From Amycolatopsis coloradensis (GTDB lineage Bacteria; Actinomycetota; Actinomycetes; Mycobacteriales; Pseudonocardiaceae): 64,000 nt of DNA. Location of the stretch: positions 94,433-158,432 of the forward strand of contig NZ_MQUQ01000010.1 of assembly GCF_001953865.1 (NCBI RefSeq), given 5' to 3'. The position numbers and the translations under genes are program-made. A model generated the notes under the pieces. That model saw nothing but the letters and a program-made list of their open reading frames with translations, was not told where the DNA came from and made no database searches. Shown here piece after piece: positions 16,087 through 24,062 of the stretch; positions within the stretch are counted from its first letter, which is position 1; each line of letters starts with the position of its first letter.

Positions 16087-17037
16087 ATGGCTCGCTTCGA
16101 GTCGCTGCTCGACACGCTCGGCGGGACCCCGCTGGTCGGCCTGCCCCGGCTTTCGCCCACGCACGACGTGCGGTTGTGGGCGAAGCTGGAGGATCGCAAC
16201 CCGACCGGTTCGATCAAGGATCGCCCGGCGCTGGCGATGATCGAGGCCGCCGAGCGTGAGGGCACCCTCCGGCGCGGCTCCACGATCCTGGAGCCGACGT
16301 CGGGCAACACCGGGATTTCGCTCGCCATGGCCGCGAAGCTCAAGGGCTACGGCCTGGTGTGCGTCATGCCGGAGAACACCTCCACCGAACGTAAGCAGCT
16401 GCTCCAGGCGTACGGCGCGCGGATCGTCTTCTCGCCGGCGGCGGGCGGGTCCAACGAGGCGGTGCGCCGGGCGAAGGAGCTGGCCGAGGCGAACCCGGAC
16501 TGGGTGATGCTCTACCAGTACGGCAACCCGGCCAACGCCGAAGCGCACTACCGCGGCACCGGGCCCGAACTGCTCAAGGACCTGCCGACGCTGACGCATT
16601 TCGTCGGCGGCCTCGGCACCACCGGCACGCTGGTCGGGGTCGGGCGCTACCTGCACGAGGTGAAGCCGGACGTGCAGATCATCGCGGCCGAGCCGCGCTA
16701 CGGCGAGCTGGTGTACGGCCTGCGGAACCTGGACGAGGGCTTCGTCCCGGAGCTTTACGACGCGAGTGTGCTCAACGGCCGCTTCTCCGTCGGGGCGTAC
16801 GACGCGCTTCGCCGGACACGTGAGCTGCTGGAGCACGAAGGCATCTTCGCGGGGATCTCGACCGGTGCGGTGCTGCACGCGGCGCTGGCCGTCGCCGAGA
16901 AGGCCGCCGCTACGGGTAAGCCCGCCGACGTGGCCTTCGTGGTCGCGGACGCTGGGTGGAAGTACCTCTCTACGGGCGCTTACTCCGGCTCGCTCGACGA
17001 AGCGGCCGAAAGGCTCGATGGGCAGCTCTGGGCCTGA
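16087..17037 (+). CDS. cysM: O-phosphoserine sulfhydrylase (cysteine synthase CysM)
   Basis: 316 residues, fold type II PLP enzyme. The PLP lysine is in GSIKDRPAL and the substrate loop is TSGNTGIS; the glycine-rich phosphate loop is GGLGTTGTLVGVG. In mycobacteria this enzyme uses O-phosphoserine and CysO thiocarboxylate rather than O-acetylserine and sulfide; the C-terminal ending GQLWA resembles that of the mycobacterial enzyme. serB elsewhere in the window makes the competing use of the same phosphoserine. Followed at once by a family 1 palindrome. Confidence 0.94.
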   Translation: MARFESLLDTLGGTPLVGLPRLSPTHDVRLWAKLEDRNPTGSIKDRPALAMIEAAEREGTLRRGSTILEPTSGNTGISLAMAAKLKGYGLVCVMPENTSTERKQLLQAYGARIVFSPAAGGSNEAVRRAKELAEANPDWVMLYQYGNPANAEAHYRGTGPELLKDLPTLTHFVGGLGTTGTLVGVGRYLHEVKPDVQIIAAEPRYGELVYGLRNLDEGFVPELYDASVLNGRFSVGAYDALRRTRELLEHEGIFAGISTGAVLHAALAVAEKAAATGKPADVAFVVADAGWKYLSTGAYSGSLDEAAERLDGQLWA

Positions 17038-17043
17038 CCTACG

Positions 17044-17098
17044 TGTTATGAACGGACCTTTCATAACAGAATTTGTTATGAAAGGTCCGTTCATAACA
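17044..17098. repeat. Nested palindrome family 1, copy 3 (terminator-like after cysM)
   Basis: Arms 17044-17068 and 17074-17098 are exact reverse complements with loop GAATT. The order of arm variants is the mirror of copy 2. It begins 7 bp after the cysM stop and ends 12 bp before the racemase start, both genes on the plus strand. Confidence 0.85.
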
Positions 17099-17109
17099 AG
17101 GGCGCTGGC

Positions 17110-17835
17110 ATGATGGCGGGCGTGAAGACCATCGGGTTGCTGGGCGGGATGAGCTGGGAATCGTCGGCCGAGTACTACCGGCTGGTCAACGAGCGCGTCC
17201 GTGAGCTGCGCGGCGGGTACCACTCCGCGCGTACCGTGCTCTACTCCGTGGACTTCGCCGACTTCGAAGCGATGCAGGCCGAAGGCCGCTGGGACGACGC
17301 GGGCCGGGAACTGAACCGTGCTGCTCGCGGCCTCGAAGCGGCCGGAGCGGACGTCGTCGTCTTGTGCACCAACACGATGCACAAGGTCGCCGATCAGCTC
17401 ACCGACGGCCTCGGCATTCCGTTGCTGCACATCGCCGACACCACGGCCGCCGCGATCAAGGCCGGGCACCTCGAACGCGTCGGGCTCCTGGGCACCGGCT
17501 TCACCATGACCCAGCCGTTCTACCGCGAACGCCTCGCCGCGCACGGGCTCGACGTGCTCGTGCCGGACGAAGCCGATCGCGAGACGGTGCACCGGGTCAT
17601 CTACGACGAACTCATCCACGGCGTCGTCACCGAGGACTCCCGTGCGCGGTACCGCGAAGTCATCGCGCGGCTCGTAGAGGCGGGTGCCAACGGCGTGATC
17701 TACGGTTGCACCGAGATCGGACTGCTCGTCGGCCCCGAAGACAGCCCCGTGCCGACCTTCCCCACCGCCAGGCTGCACGCCGAAGCGGCCGTGAACTACG
17801 CGCTCGGCGAGATCTCACTCCCTCCAGCCACGTGA
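17110..17835 (+). CDS. Aspartate/glutamate racemase family protein
   Basis: 241 residues. Opens with TIGLLGGMSWESSAEYYRLVN, typical of the RacX/YgeA branch of aspartate-glutamate racemases. The two catalytic cysteines are in VVLCTNTMHK (about residue 81) and VIYGCTEIGLLV (about residue 200). The amino-acid substrate cannot be told from sequence; these broad-specificity enzymes often make non-canonical D-amino acids for the wall. It is inserted relative to the mycobacterial cysM-rhomboid order. Its last 40 bp overlap the convergent nat gene. Confidence 0.85.
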   Translation: MMAGVKTIGLLGGMSWESSAEYYRLVNERVRELRGGYHSARTVLYSVDFADFEAMQAEGRWDDAGRELNRAARGLEAAGADVVVLCTNTMHKVADQLTDGLGIPLLHIADTTAAAIKAGHLERVGLLGTGFTMTQPFYRERLAAHGLDVLVPDEADRETVHRVIYDELIHGVVTEDSRARYREVIARLVEAGANGVIYGCTEIGLLVGPEDSPVPTFPTARLHAEAAVNYALGEISLPPAT

Positions 17836-18668
17836 CGCTCGTGCTGGGAGACGGCCTGCCGCCACAGCCTGTCCTGTTCTTCACCGGTGAAACCGCCGCG
17901 CGGCACGCCGAAAACGTCCTCGATCGCCGTCCACCACAGGGCGGGTGACTCCAGCACCGTCTTGTCGCCCGGCAGCCTGCTCAAAGTCAGCGCGCGCAGT
18001 GAGTCGACGCCCTCGGCGTCCCGGCGTTGCAGCACGAGCGTGCGGACGAACCCGGAGTCCGCGGCCGTGGACAGCTCGACGTGCTTGTCGGCGAAGTCCG
18101 CCATCACGGCCGTCTCCGGCGCGAAGTCCATCCCGACGAAGCTGCCCTGCGGATCGTGGTCAAACCGCCAGCCACCCGGCGTGACCTCCGAGGCCCGCAT
18201 GCCGAACACCAGCGGCCCCTGTTTGTACTCGCCTTCGAGCAGCGGGAGCGGCTCGTGGATGCCGTCGCCGAGCCCCACGTCGGCGAACCAGCTCATTTCC
18301 GGTGTCTCCGCCAGGCCGGACACGGTCAGCGGCAGGTGGTTGAGGTGGATCCCGGCCGGGTCGCCGGGCAGCTGCGCCCCACCCGGATGCCTCGTGACCC
18401 GGTAGCCGAGTGCGCCCAGCAGCGCGGAGAACGCGCCGTTGAGGTGATAGCAGTAGCCGCCGCGACCGGCGGCGATCCGGCCGAACGACACCGCCGGATC
18501 CAGCGAGGTCACCCGGCCCAGCTGAACTTCGAAGTCTTCGTACGGCACCCGTTCCACGTGTGCCGCGTGCAGCCGGAAGAGCGCGCCGAGGGACGGCGGC
18601 TCGTGCTCGAGGCCGAGTCGCGCGAGGTAGGCAGGCACGTCGACGTGCTCGGAAGAAGAAGTCCCCAT
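17796..18668 (-). CDS. nat: Arylamine N-acetyltransferase
   Basis: 290 residues from ATG 18668. Transfers acetyl from acetyl-CoA to arylamines or hydrazines. The catalytic triad is visible: Cys73 in RGGYCYHLNGAF, His111 in HLNHLPL and Asp130 in FADVGLGD. RVPYEDFEVQLGR near residue 40 is also characteristic. In mycobacteria nat lies in a sterol catabolic operon; here it stands alone opposite the racemase, with tail-to-tail overlap of 40 bp. It is not part of the clpS-rdgB synteny in mycobacteria, so it is an insertion into that block. Confidence 0.93.
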   Translation of the reverse strand: MGTSSSEHVDVPAYLARLGLEHEPPSLGALFRLHAAHVERVPYEDFEVQLGRVTSLDPAVSFGRIAAGRGGYCYHLNGAFSALLGALGYRVTRHPGGAQLPGDPAGIHLNHLPLTVSGLAETPEMSWFADVGLGDGIHEPLPLLEGEYKQGPLVFGMRASEVTPGGWRFDHDPQGSFVGMDFAPETAVMADFADKHVELSTAADSGFVRTLVLQRRDAEGVDSLRALTLSRLPGDKTVLESPALWWTAIEDVFGVPRGGFTGEEQDRLWRQAVSQHERHVAGGSEISPSA

Positions 18669-18750
18669 GCCGACGACCGTAGCGCCGCCCACCGACAATT
18701 CAGGGTTCTCACGGAGGCGATCCCGCCGTTCCCCGTCGTAGCCTGGGGAG

Positions 18751-19422
18751 GTGACCACCATGCCTTCCCAGCCGGTCCCGGCGAGCGAGTCGTCCGGTAC
18801 GGATCCGGCCAAACGCGTCCTGCCGCCGAACCCGAAGGCCGCCGTGCTCGTGGCGCTGGCCTTCACCGTGCTGCTCTACCTGGTCGAGCTGGTCGACGTG
18901 GTGCTGCCCGCCGACCTCGACCAGGGCGGCATCCTCGCCCGCGATGTCTCTGGCCTCGACGGCGTGCTCTGGGCGCCGTTGCTGCACGCGGGCTGGGGGC
19001 ATCTGTTCTCCAACACCGTCCCGGTCCTGGTGTTCGCCTTCCTCGCGATGGCCGCGGGTATCGGCCGGTGGGTGCTGGTCACCGCCATCATCTGGGTGCT
19101 CTCCGGGCTCGGTGTCTGGCTGATCGCGCCAGACAACACGGTGACCGTCGGCGCATCCGGCGTCGCCTTCGGCTGGCTCGCGTTCCTGCTGGTCAGGGGT
19201 ATTTTCAACCGGGCCGTCGGGCAGATCCTGGTGGCCGTGGTGCTGCTGGGCATCTGGAGCGGGATGCTCTGGGGACTGCTTCCGGGTGATCCGGGCGTCT
19301 CGTGGCAGGGCCATCTGTTCGGCGCGCTGTCCGGGGTCTTCGCGGCCTGGGTGGTGGCGCGGATGGGCAAGACCCAAGCCCGGAAAGTGACCTCCGCCGG
19401 TCCGGGTAGCCTCGCCGGGTGA
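18751..19422 (+). CDS. Rhomboid-family intramembrane serine protease
   Basis: 223 residues with six predicted membrane helices. The oxyanion-side motif HAGWGHLFSN, the catalytic serine in GASGVAFGWL and the helix-6 histidine in WQGHLFGALSG are all present, so the protease is probably active. Equivalent to Rv1337 in the mycobacterial order. GTG 18751 and ATG 18760 are both possible starts. The stop overlaps murI by 4 bp. Substrate unknown. Confidence 0.92.
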   Translation: MTTMPSQPVPASESSGTDPAKRVLPPNPKAAVLVALAFTVLLYLVELVDVVLPADLDQGGILARDVSGLDGVLWAPLLHAGWGHLFSNTVPVLVFAFLAMAAGIGRWVLVTAIIWVLSGLGVWLIAPDNTVTVGASGVAFGWLAFLLVRGIFNRAVGQILVAVVLLGIWSGMLWGLLPGDPGVSWQGHLFGALSGVFAAWVVARMGKTQARKVTSAGPGSLAG

Positions 19423-20225
19423 CCAAGCCGAGCGCCGACGCCCCCATCGGCGTCTTCGATTCCGGAGTGGGCGGACTCACCGTCGCCAGGGCGATCCTGG
19501 AGCAGCTGCCCGGTGAGCAGCTGCGCTACGTCGGCGACACCGCCCGTAACCCGTACGGTCCGCTGCCCATCGCGACGGCGCGCGAGTACGCGCTCGCGGC
19601 GTTGGACGACATCGTCGAGGGTGGGGTGAAGGCGCTGGTCATCGCCTGCAACACCGCCTCCGCCGCTTGTCTTCGCGACGCGAGGGAGCGCTACGACGTC
19701 CCCGTGGTCGAGGTGGTGCTCCCGGCCGCGCGCCGGGCCGTCTCGGCCACGCGCTCCGGCCGGATCGGCGTGATCGGCACCGAGGGCACCGTCCGGTCCC
19801 GCGCTTACGACGACGCCTTCAACGCCGCCACGGACGTCGAGATCACCAGTGTCGCGTGCCCGCGGTTCGTGGACTTCGTCGAACGCGGGATCACCACCGG
19901 CCGCCAGGTGCTCGGCCTCGCACAGGGATATCTGGAGCCCTTGCTGGACGCGCAGGTCGACACGCTGGTCATGGGCTGCACGCATTACCCGTTGCTGTCC
20001 GGCGTGCTGCAGATCGTCATGGGCCAGGACGTCACGCTGGTGTCCAGCGCCGAGGAAACCGCGCGTGACCTCGTGCGAGTCCTCACCGAGAACGATCTCC
20101 TCGCCGAACGCGACACCCCGCCGCGGCACGAGTTCGTCGCCACTGGATCCGCCGAGCCGTTCACCCGGCTCGCACAGCGGTTCATGGGTTTCGCTCCGGG
20201 TGTGCTGGCTCCCACCCGAGCGTAA
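19419..20225 (+). CDS. murI: Glutamate racemase
   Basis: 268 residues. Provides D-glutamate for peptidoglycan. The start IGVFDSGVGGLTVARAI, and both catalytic cysteines, ACNTAS (about residue 74) and GCTHYP (about 187), are visible, as is the YVGDTARNPYG loop. GTG start within the 4-bp overlap with the rhomboid gene. Same position as Rv1338. Confidence 0.96.
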   Translation: MTKPSADAPIGVFDSGVGGLTVARAILEQLPGEQLRYVGDTARNPYGPLPIATAREYALAALDDIVEGGVKALVIACNTASAACLRDARERYDVPVVEVVLPAARRAVSATRSGRIGVIGTEGTVRSRAYDDAFNAATDVEITSVACPRFVDFVERGITTGRQVLGLAQGYLEPLLDAQVDTLVMGCTHYPLLSGVLQIVMGQDVTLVSSAEETARDLVRVLTENDLLAERDTPPRHEFVATGSAEPFTRLAQRFMGFAPGVLAPTRA

Positions 20226-20254
20226 ATCGCCGATTCCACGCTTAAGGTGTCACA

Positions 20255-21022
20255 GTGCGTCTCACGATCCTCGGCTGCTGCGGCAGCATTCCCGGGCCCA
20301 ACGCCGCCGCGTCCGGCTACCTGATCGAGGCGGACGGGTTCGTCCTGGGGCTCGAGCTCGGCAACGGGACGCTCGCCGGATTGCAGGCCCTGCGCGACCC
20401 GTTCGATCTGGACGCGCTGATCCTTTCGCACCTCCACCCGGATCACTGTGCCGACGTCAGCGCGCTGACCGTGCTGCGGCGCTACCACCCCGCGCTGCCG
20501 TATCCGGCGAGGCCGCGGCGGCTGCCGGTGTACGGGCCGTCGGACGTGCACGAGCGGCTCGCCTACGCCTACGCGGCGAACGAGGAGGAGCGGGCGACCA
20601 CCGATCTCTCCGACGTCTTCGCCTTCGACGTCCTGCGGGCGGAGCCCATGGAGATCGGGCCGTTCGGGATCACCGCGGTCCCTGTCGACCATCCGACCCC
20701 GGCGTTCGGCCTGCGGATCGCCCACGGCGGCAAGACACTCGCCTACACCGGCGACACCGGCGTCTGCGACACCTTGACCGACCTCGCCGCGGGCGCCGAC
20801 GTCCTGCTGTCGGAGGCGTCGTGGACCGACTCGCCCGAGCGGCCCGCCGGCGTCCACTTGTCCGGCAAGGAAGCGGGCGAACTGGGGCGCAAGGCCGGGG
20901 TGGGGCGGCTGCTGCTCACCCACGTCGCGCCCTGGACCGACCGCGACGCCGTGCTCGCCGAGGCGGCCGTCGCGTTCCCCGCCGCCGAGCTGGTCGAGCA
21001 GGGCGCTGTCTACGACCTCTGA
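20255..21022 (+). CDS. Metallo-beta-lactamase fold phosphodiesterase (Rv1339-like)
   Basis: 255 residues. Opens MRLTILGCCGSIPGPNAAASGYL and carries the metal motif SHLHPDHCAD, then the later metal-site strands AYTGDTGVCD, LSEASW and LLTHVAPW. The mycobacterial orthologue, Rv1339, has been reported to be an atypical cyclic-AMP phosphodiesterase; RNase Z-like activity was the older guess. Position between murI and rph is conserved. Cytoplasmic; no signal peptide. Confidence 0.88.
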   Translation: MRLTILGCCGSIPGPNAAASGYLIEADGFVLGLELGNGTLAGLQALRDPFDLDALILSHLHPDHCADVSALTVLRRYHPALPYPARPRRLPVYGPSDVHERLAYAYAANEEERATTDLSDVFAFDVLRAEPMEIGPFGITAVPVDHPTPAFGLRIAHGGKTLAYTGDTGVCDTLTDLAAGADVLLSEASWTDSPERPAGVHLSGKEAGELGRKAGVGRLLLTHVAPWTDRDAVLAEAAVAFPAAELVEQGAVYDL

Positions 21023-21045
21023 CGCGGGGTTCTAGAGTGACGGCC

Positions 21046-21822
21046 GTGGCGAGAAAAGACGGCAGGAACGACGACCAGCTTCGCGACATCAAGATCACCC
21101 GCGGCTTCCAGCGGTGGCCGGCGGGCTCGGTGTTGATCGAGTTCGGCGACACCCGGGTGCTGTGCGCGGCGAGCGTCACCGAAGGCGTCCCCCGCTGGCG
21201 GGCCGGTTCCGGTCTCGGCTGGGTCACCGCCGAGTACGCGATGCTGCCGTCGTCGACCAACACCCGCAGCGACCGCGAATCCATCAAAGGCCGCGTCGGC
21301 GGCCGCACGCACGAGATCTCCCGGCTGATCGGCCGGTCCCTGCGCGCCTGCATCGACCTGGCGGCGCTGGGGGAGAACACGATCGTCATCGACTGCGACG
21401 TCATCCAGGCCGACGGCGGCACCCGCACGGCCGCGGTGACCGGCGGCTACGTCGCGCTCGCCGACGCCGTCACCTGGCTCGGCGCGGCGGGCCGCCTCGC
21501 CGACCCGCAGCCGCTTTCGTCCTCGGTGGCGGCGGTGAGCGTGGGCGTCGTCGACGGCCGCGTGCGGCTCGACCTGCCCTACGAGGAGGACTCGCGCGCG
21601 GAGGTCGACATGAACGTCGTCGCCACCGACGCGGGCACCATGATCGAGGTCCAGGGCACCGGCGAAGGCGCCACCTTCGCCCGGTCCACTTTGGACACCA
21701 TGCTGGACATGGCGCTCGAGGGCTGCGCGGAGCTGACCCGCTTGCAGACCGAGGCGCTCGCGCTGCCGTACCCCGGCGAACTGCCCGAGCCGCGCACGGA
21801 CAAGAAGAAGGGCGCGAAGTGA
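21046..21822 (+). CDS. rph: Ribonuclease PH
   Basis: 258 residues. Phosphorolytic 3'-5' exoribonuclease that trims tRNA 3' ends. Near-complete family signature: ITRGFQRWPAGSVLIEFG, SVTEGVPRWRAG, YAMLPSSTNTRSDRES, RTHEISRLIGRSLRAC, DCDVIQADGGTRTA and LDLPYEEDSRAEVDMN (read in parts). GTG 21046 gives the N-terminus ARKDGRND seen in relatives; GTG 21037 would add three residues. The stop overlaps rdgB by 4 bp, as in mycobacteria. Confidence 0.95.
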   Translation: MARKDGRNDDQLRDIKITRGFQRWPAGSVLIEFGDTRVLCAASVTEGVPRWRAGSGLGWVTAEYAMLPSSTNTRSDRESIKGRVGGRTHEISRLIGRSLRACIDLAALGENTIVIDCDVIQADGGTRTAAVTGGYVALADAVTWLGAAGRLADPQPLSSSVAAVSVGVVDGRVRLDLPYEEDSRAEVDMNVVATDAGTMIEVQGTGEGATFARSTLDTMLDMALEGCAELTRLQTEALALPYPGELPEPRTDKKKGAK

Positions 21823-22424
21823 CCAAGCTGCTCCTTGCCACCCGCAACGCGAAGAAGCTCGGCGAACTCCGGCGCATCCTGGTGGCGGAAGGGATCGAAG
21901 GCGTCGAGGTCATCGGCCTCGCCGACGTCTCCGAGTTCCCCGAAGCACCCGAAACCGCTCCGGACTTCGAGGGCAACGCGCTCGCGAAGGCGCGGGACGC
22001 GGCCGCCGCGACCGGCCTCCCGTCCATCGCGGACGACTCCGGTATCGCCGTCGACGCGCTCAACGGCATGCCGGGCGTGCTCTCGGCCCGCTGGTCGGGC
22101 AAGCACGGCGACGACGAGGCGAACCTCGACCTCGTGCTGGCGCAGCTGTCCGACACTCCCGACGAGCGGATGGGCGCGGCCTTCGTCTGCGCGGCGGCGC
22201 TGGTCGTCCCCGGCGGCGACGAGACCGTGGTGCGCGGCGAATGGCGAGGCTCGCTGATCCGGGAACGCCGTGGCGCCAACGGATTCGGCTACGACCCGAT
22301 CTTCGTGCCCGAAGGTGGGACGCGGTCGTCCGCTGAGCTGGAACCGTCCGAAAAGGACGCTTCTTCGCACCGAGGGCTGGCGTTGCGGGCGTTGGTGGGA
22401 GAACTCCGGAAACTGGCGGGCTGA
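21819..22424 (+). CDS. rdgB: XTP/dITP pyrophosphatase (Ham1 family)
   Basis: 201 residues. Removes non-canonical purine triphosphates from the nucleotide pool. Visible are LLLATRNAKKLGELRRIL, the FEGNALAKARDAA helix, SIADDSGIAVDALNGMPG with the catalytic acid pair, and GANGFGYDPIFVP. Coupled to rph by a GTGA overlap. Final gene of the conserved block, closed by a family 2 hairpin. Confidence 0.95.
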   Translation: MTKLLLATRNAKKLGELRRILVAEGIEGVEVIGLADVSEFPEAPETAPDFEGNALAKARDAAAATGLPSIADDSGIAVDALNGMPGVLSARWSGKHGDDEANLDLVLAQLSDTPDERMGAAFVCAAALVVPGGDETVVRGEWRGSLIRERRGANGFGYDPIFVPEGGTRSSAELEPSEKDASSHRGLALRALVGELRKLAG

Positions 22425-22440
22425 GTCTCGTGACCCACCG

Positions 22441-22500
22441 CGTTTCGTCCTCTAGTTGTGGTCGTTGCGTGTGCAACTACCGCAACTAGAGGACGAAACG
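22441..22500. terminator. Long hairpin family 2, copy B
   Basis: A 22-bp stem (22441-22462 with 22479-22500, one G-T pair) is capped by GTTGC/GCAAC with a GTGT loop. It lies between the convergent rdgB and bcp genes. Relative to copy A the cap stem has compensatory changes. Confidence 0.85.
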
Positions 22501-22501
22501 C

Positions 22502-22978
22502 TCAGGACGCCAGCGAGAGGTCCCGCAGCAGCTTCGCGACGTGCCCGGTGGCGCGCACGTTGTACTGTGCCACCGCGATCTTGCCGTCCGCGTCGACGAC
22601 GAAAGTCGAGCGGATGACGCCTTCGTAGACCTTGCCGTAGTTCTTCTTCTCGCCGAAGGCGCTGTACGCCTTGAGAACGGTCTTCTCCGTGTCGGACAGC
22701 AGCGGAAAGGTCAGCCCCTCCGCCTCGGCGAACTTCGCGAGCTTCGCGGGCTTGTCCGGGGAGATGCCGAGCACCTGGTAGCCGGCGTCGTTGAGTTGCG
22801 CGAGGCTGTCCCGGAAGTCGCAGGCCTGTTTCGTGCAGCCCGGCGTGCCGGCGCTCGGGTAGAAGTAGACGACGACCGACTTGCCGCGGAAGTCGCTGAG
22901 CTTGACGTCGTTGCCCTCGCTGTCGGGGAGGGTGAAGTCGGGTGCTTTGTCGCCGGGGGAGAGTCGCTGCTCGGTCAT
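22502..22978 (-). CDS. bcp: Thioredoxin-dependent thiol peroxidase (BCP/PrxQ)
   Basis: 158 residues. Peroxiredoxin that reduces hydroperoxides. The peroxidatic Cys48 lies in PSAGTPGCTKQACDFRD, and the resolving Cys53 is five residues later, the arrangement of atypical two-cysteine BCP proteins. KAPDFTLPDSEG and LLSDTEKTVLKAYSAFGEK are also typical. ATG 22978 is chosen; an earlier in-frame ATG at 22987 would add three residues. Stands alone on the minus strand. Confidence 0.94.
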   Translation of the reverse strand: MTEQRLSPGDKAPDFTLPDSEGNDVKLSDFRGKSVVVYFYPSAGTPGCTKQACDFRDSLAQLNDAGYQVLGISPDKPAKLAKFAEAEGLTFPLLSDTEKTVLKAYSAFGEKKNYGKVYEGVIRSTFVVDADGKIAVAQYNVRATGHVAKLLRDLSLAS

Positions 22979-23006
22979 GACGCACACGGTAGCGAAACCG
23001 GCGGCG

Positions 23007-23552
23007 TCAGACCTTCCCGCAGTACTTCGCGGCGACGGGTTCCGCGGGGCTCGGCCGCACCTGGAGGCGCAGCTTCACCGGCTTGTCCGGAACGGCGAAC
23101 GCCAGGTTCAGGTGGACGGACCGGCCGGGCGCCACGTCCTTGCCCGCGTCCGCGATGCCGTTGTAGCCCTGCACGGCGTCGACGACCTGTTTGACGGAGG
23201 AGCTTTCGCCGTCGACCTCGCCCGTCACAGACAGGCCGGAGAGCCGGTAGGTCCCGTCGCCCGCGTTGGTCACCTCGATGCCGAAGGCCACCGCGCGCGG
23301 GCTCTGCGGGTACGCCGACGTGCTGGGGCGGAACGACTTCGGCGCGGACACGGAGATCGTGACGCCGGTCGCGAACCGGTGCGGGGCGCCGAACGCGAGG
23401 TCGCCTTCCGCGTGGGTGGCGGCCAGCCCTTGCGCCGGGGCGTCCGCGGCGAGGGCGGCGGCCCCCTTCTCCGGTGCCTGGACCCCGCACGCGGCCGCCA
23501 GCATCAGTGAGCAGGCGGTGAGCAAGAGCTTCGGGGTGCGCGGGGGCGCCAT
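23007..23552 (-). CDS. Probable lipoprotein with DUF4352-like domain
   Basis: 181 residues. The N-terminus has a lipoprotein signal: basic PPRTPK, the hydrophobic LLLTACSLMLAAA and Cys22, followed by a loose Ala-rich linker. The mature domain is beta-rich (GVTISVSAPKSFRPS, AVAFGIEVTNAGDGTYRL, VAPGRSVHLNLAFAVP), a pattern like the immunoglobulin-like DUF4352 proteins found on many actinobacterial surfaces. No catalytic residues seen. Probably anchored outside the membrane. Single gene; function unknown. Confidence 0.75.
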   Translation of the reverse strand: MAPPRTPKLLLTACSLMLAAACGVQAPEKGAAALAADAPAQGLAATHAEGDLAFGAPHRFATGVTISVSAPKSFRPSTSAYPQSPRAVAFGIEVTNAGDGTYRLSGLSVTGEVDGESSSVKQVVDAVQGYNGIADAGKDVAPGRSVHLNLAFAVPDKPVKLRLQVRPSPAEPVAAKYCGKV

Positions 23553-23752
23553 GTGCGGTTACTCCAGTCGGCGGTGCGGGTGGGCCGTTCGAGGTAGTCA
23601 TTACTGCCGAAGAGTCCAGAGTGACGGTCTTCTGCTGCTGAGAGGAGCGGCGCGGCCGGGTTGAGGCGCACCTGGTGTACAGCCGTGGCCGATCCGTGAT
23701 CGGAAGGGTACGGCTAGTGACAGTCGTCACCTCGGTGGCACACCGATCAGGG

Positions 23753-23935
23753 TCAGACGGCGATGGCGAAGAACAGGATGAAGATCGCCAGACCGGACAC
23801 CCAGGCCACGATCAGCCAGCCGAAATCACGCATCGGGTCGACCGCGCGGCTCTCCTCGCCCGGGACGTAGACGCCGCGCTCTTCGAACCAGTCCACCCAC
23901 CGTGTCATCCAGCGAAAGGGGCTCCGAGACGCCAT
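23753..23935 (-). CDS. Small single-span membrane protein
   Basis: 60 residues from ATG 23935 (a GTG at 23944 adds three). The N-terminal half is polar with many aromatic and charged residues (RWMTRWVDWFEERGVYVPG); the C-terminal half is one membrane helix, FGWLIVAWVSGLAIFILFFAIAV, read in two parts. No family recognised. The unusual Trp content and clean topology argue that it is a real gene. Confidence 0.6.
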   Translation of the reverse strand: MASRSPFRWMTRWVDWFEERGVYVPGEESRAVDPMRDFGWLIVAWVSGLAIFILFFAIAV

Positions 23936-24062
23936 GGTCGTCACAGTACGGGCACGGGTGAGCCGGGTCAGTCAGGGAGGGGCCGCCCGAAAGGGCGAAC
24001 TGGATGTCCTATTAATCGCCCACTAGGCCCTTTTGTCCAACTCGTTCGGCCGTCAGGCTGTA

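Noticed and set aside
15727..17778. 683-codon open frame on the minus strand
   Set aside because: Antisense to cysO, cysM and the racemase, all with intact catalytic motifs; the translation has no domain pattern and runs through a palindrome.
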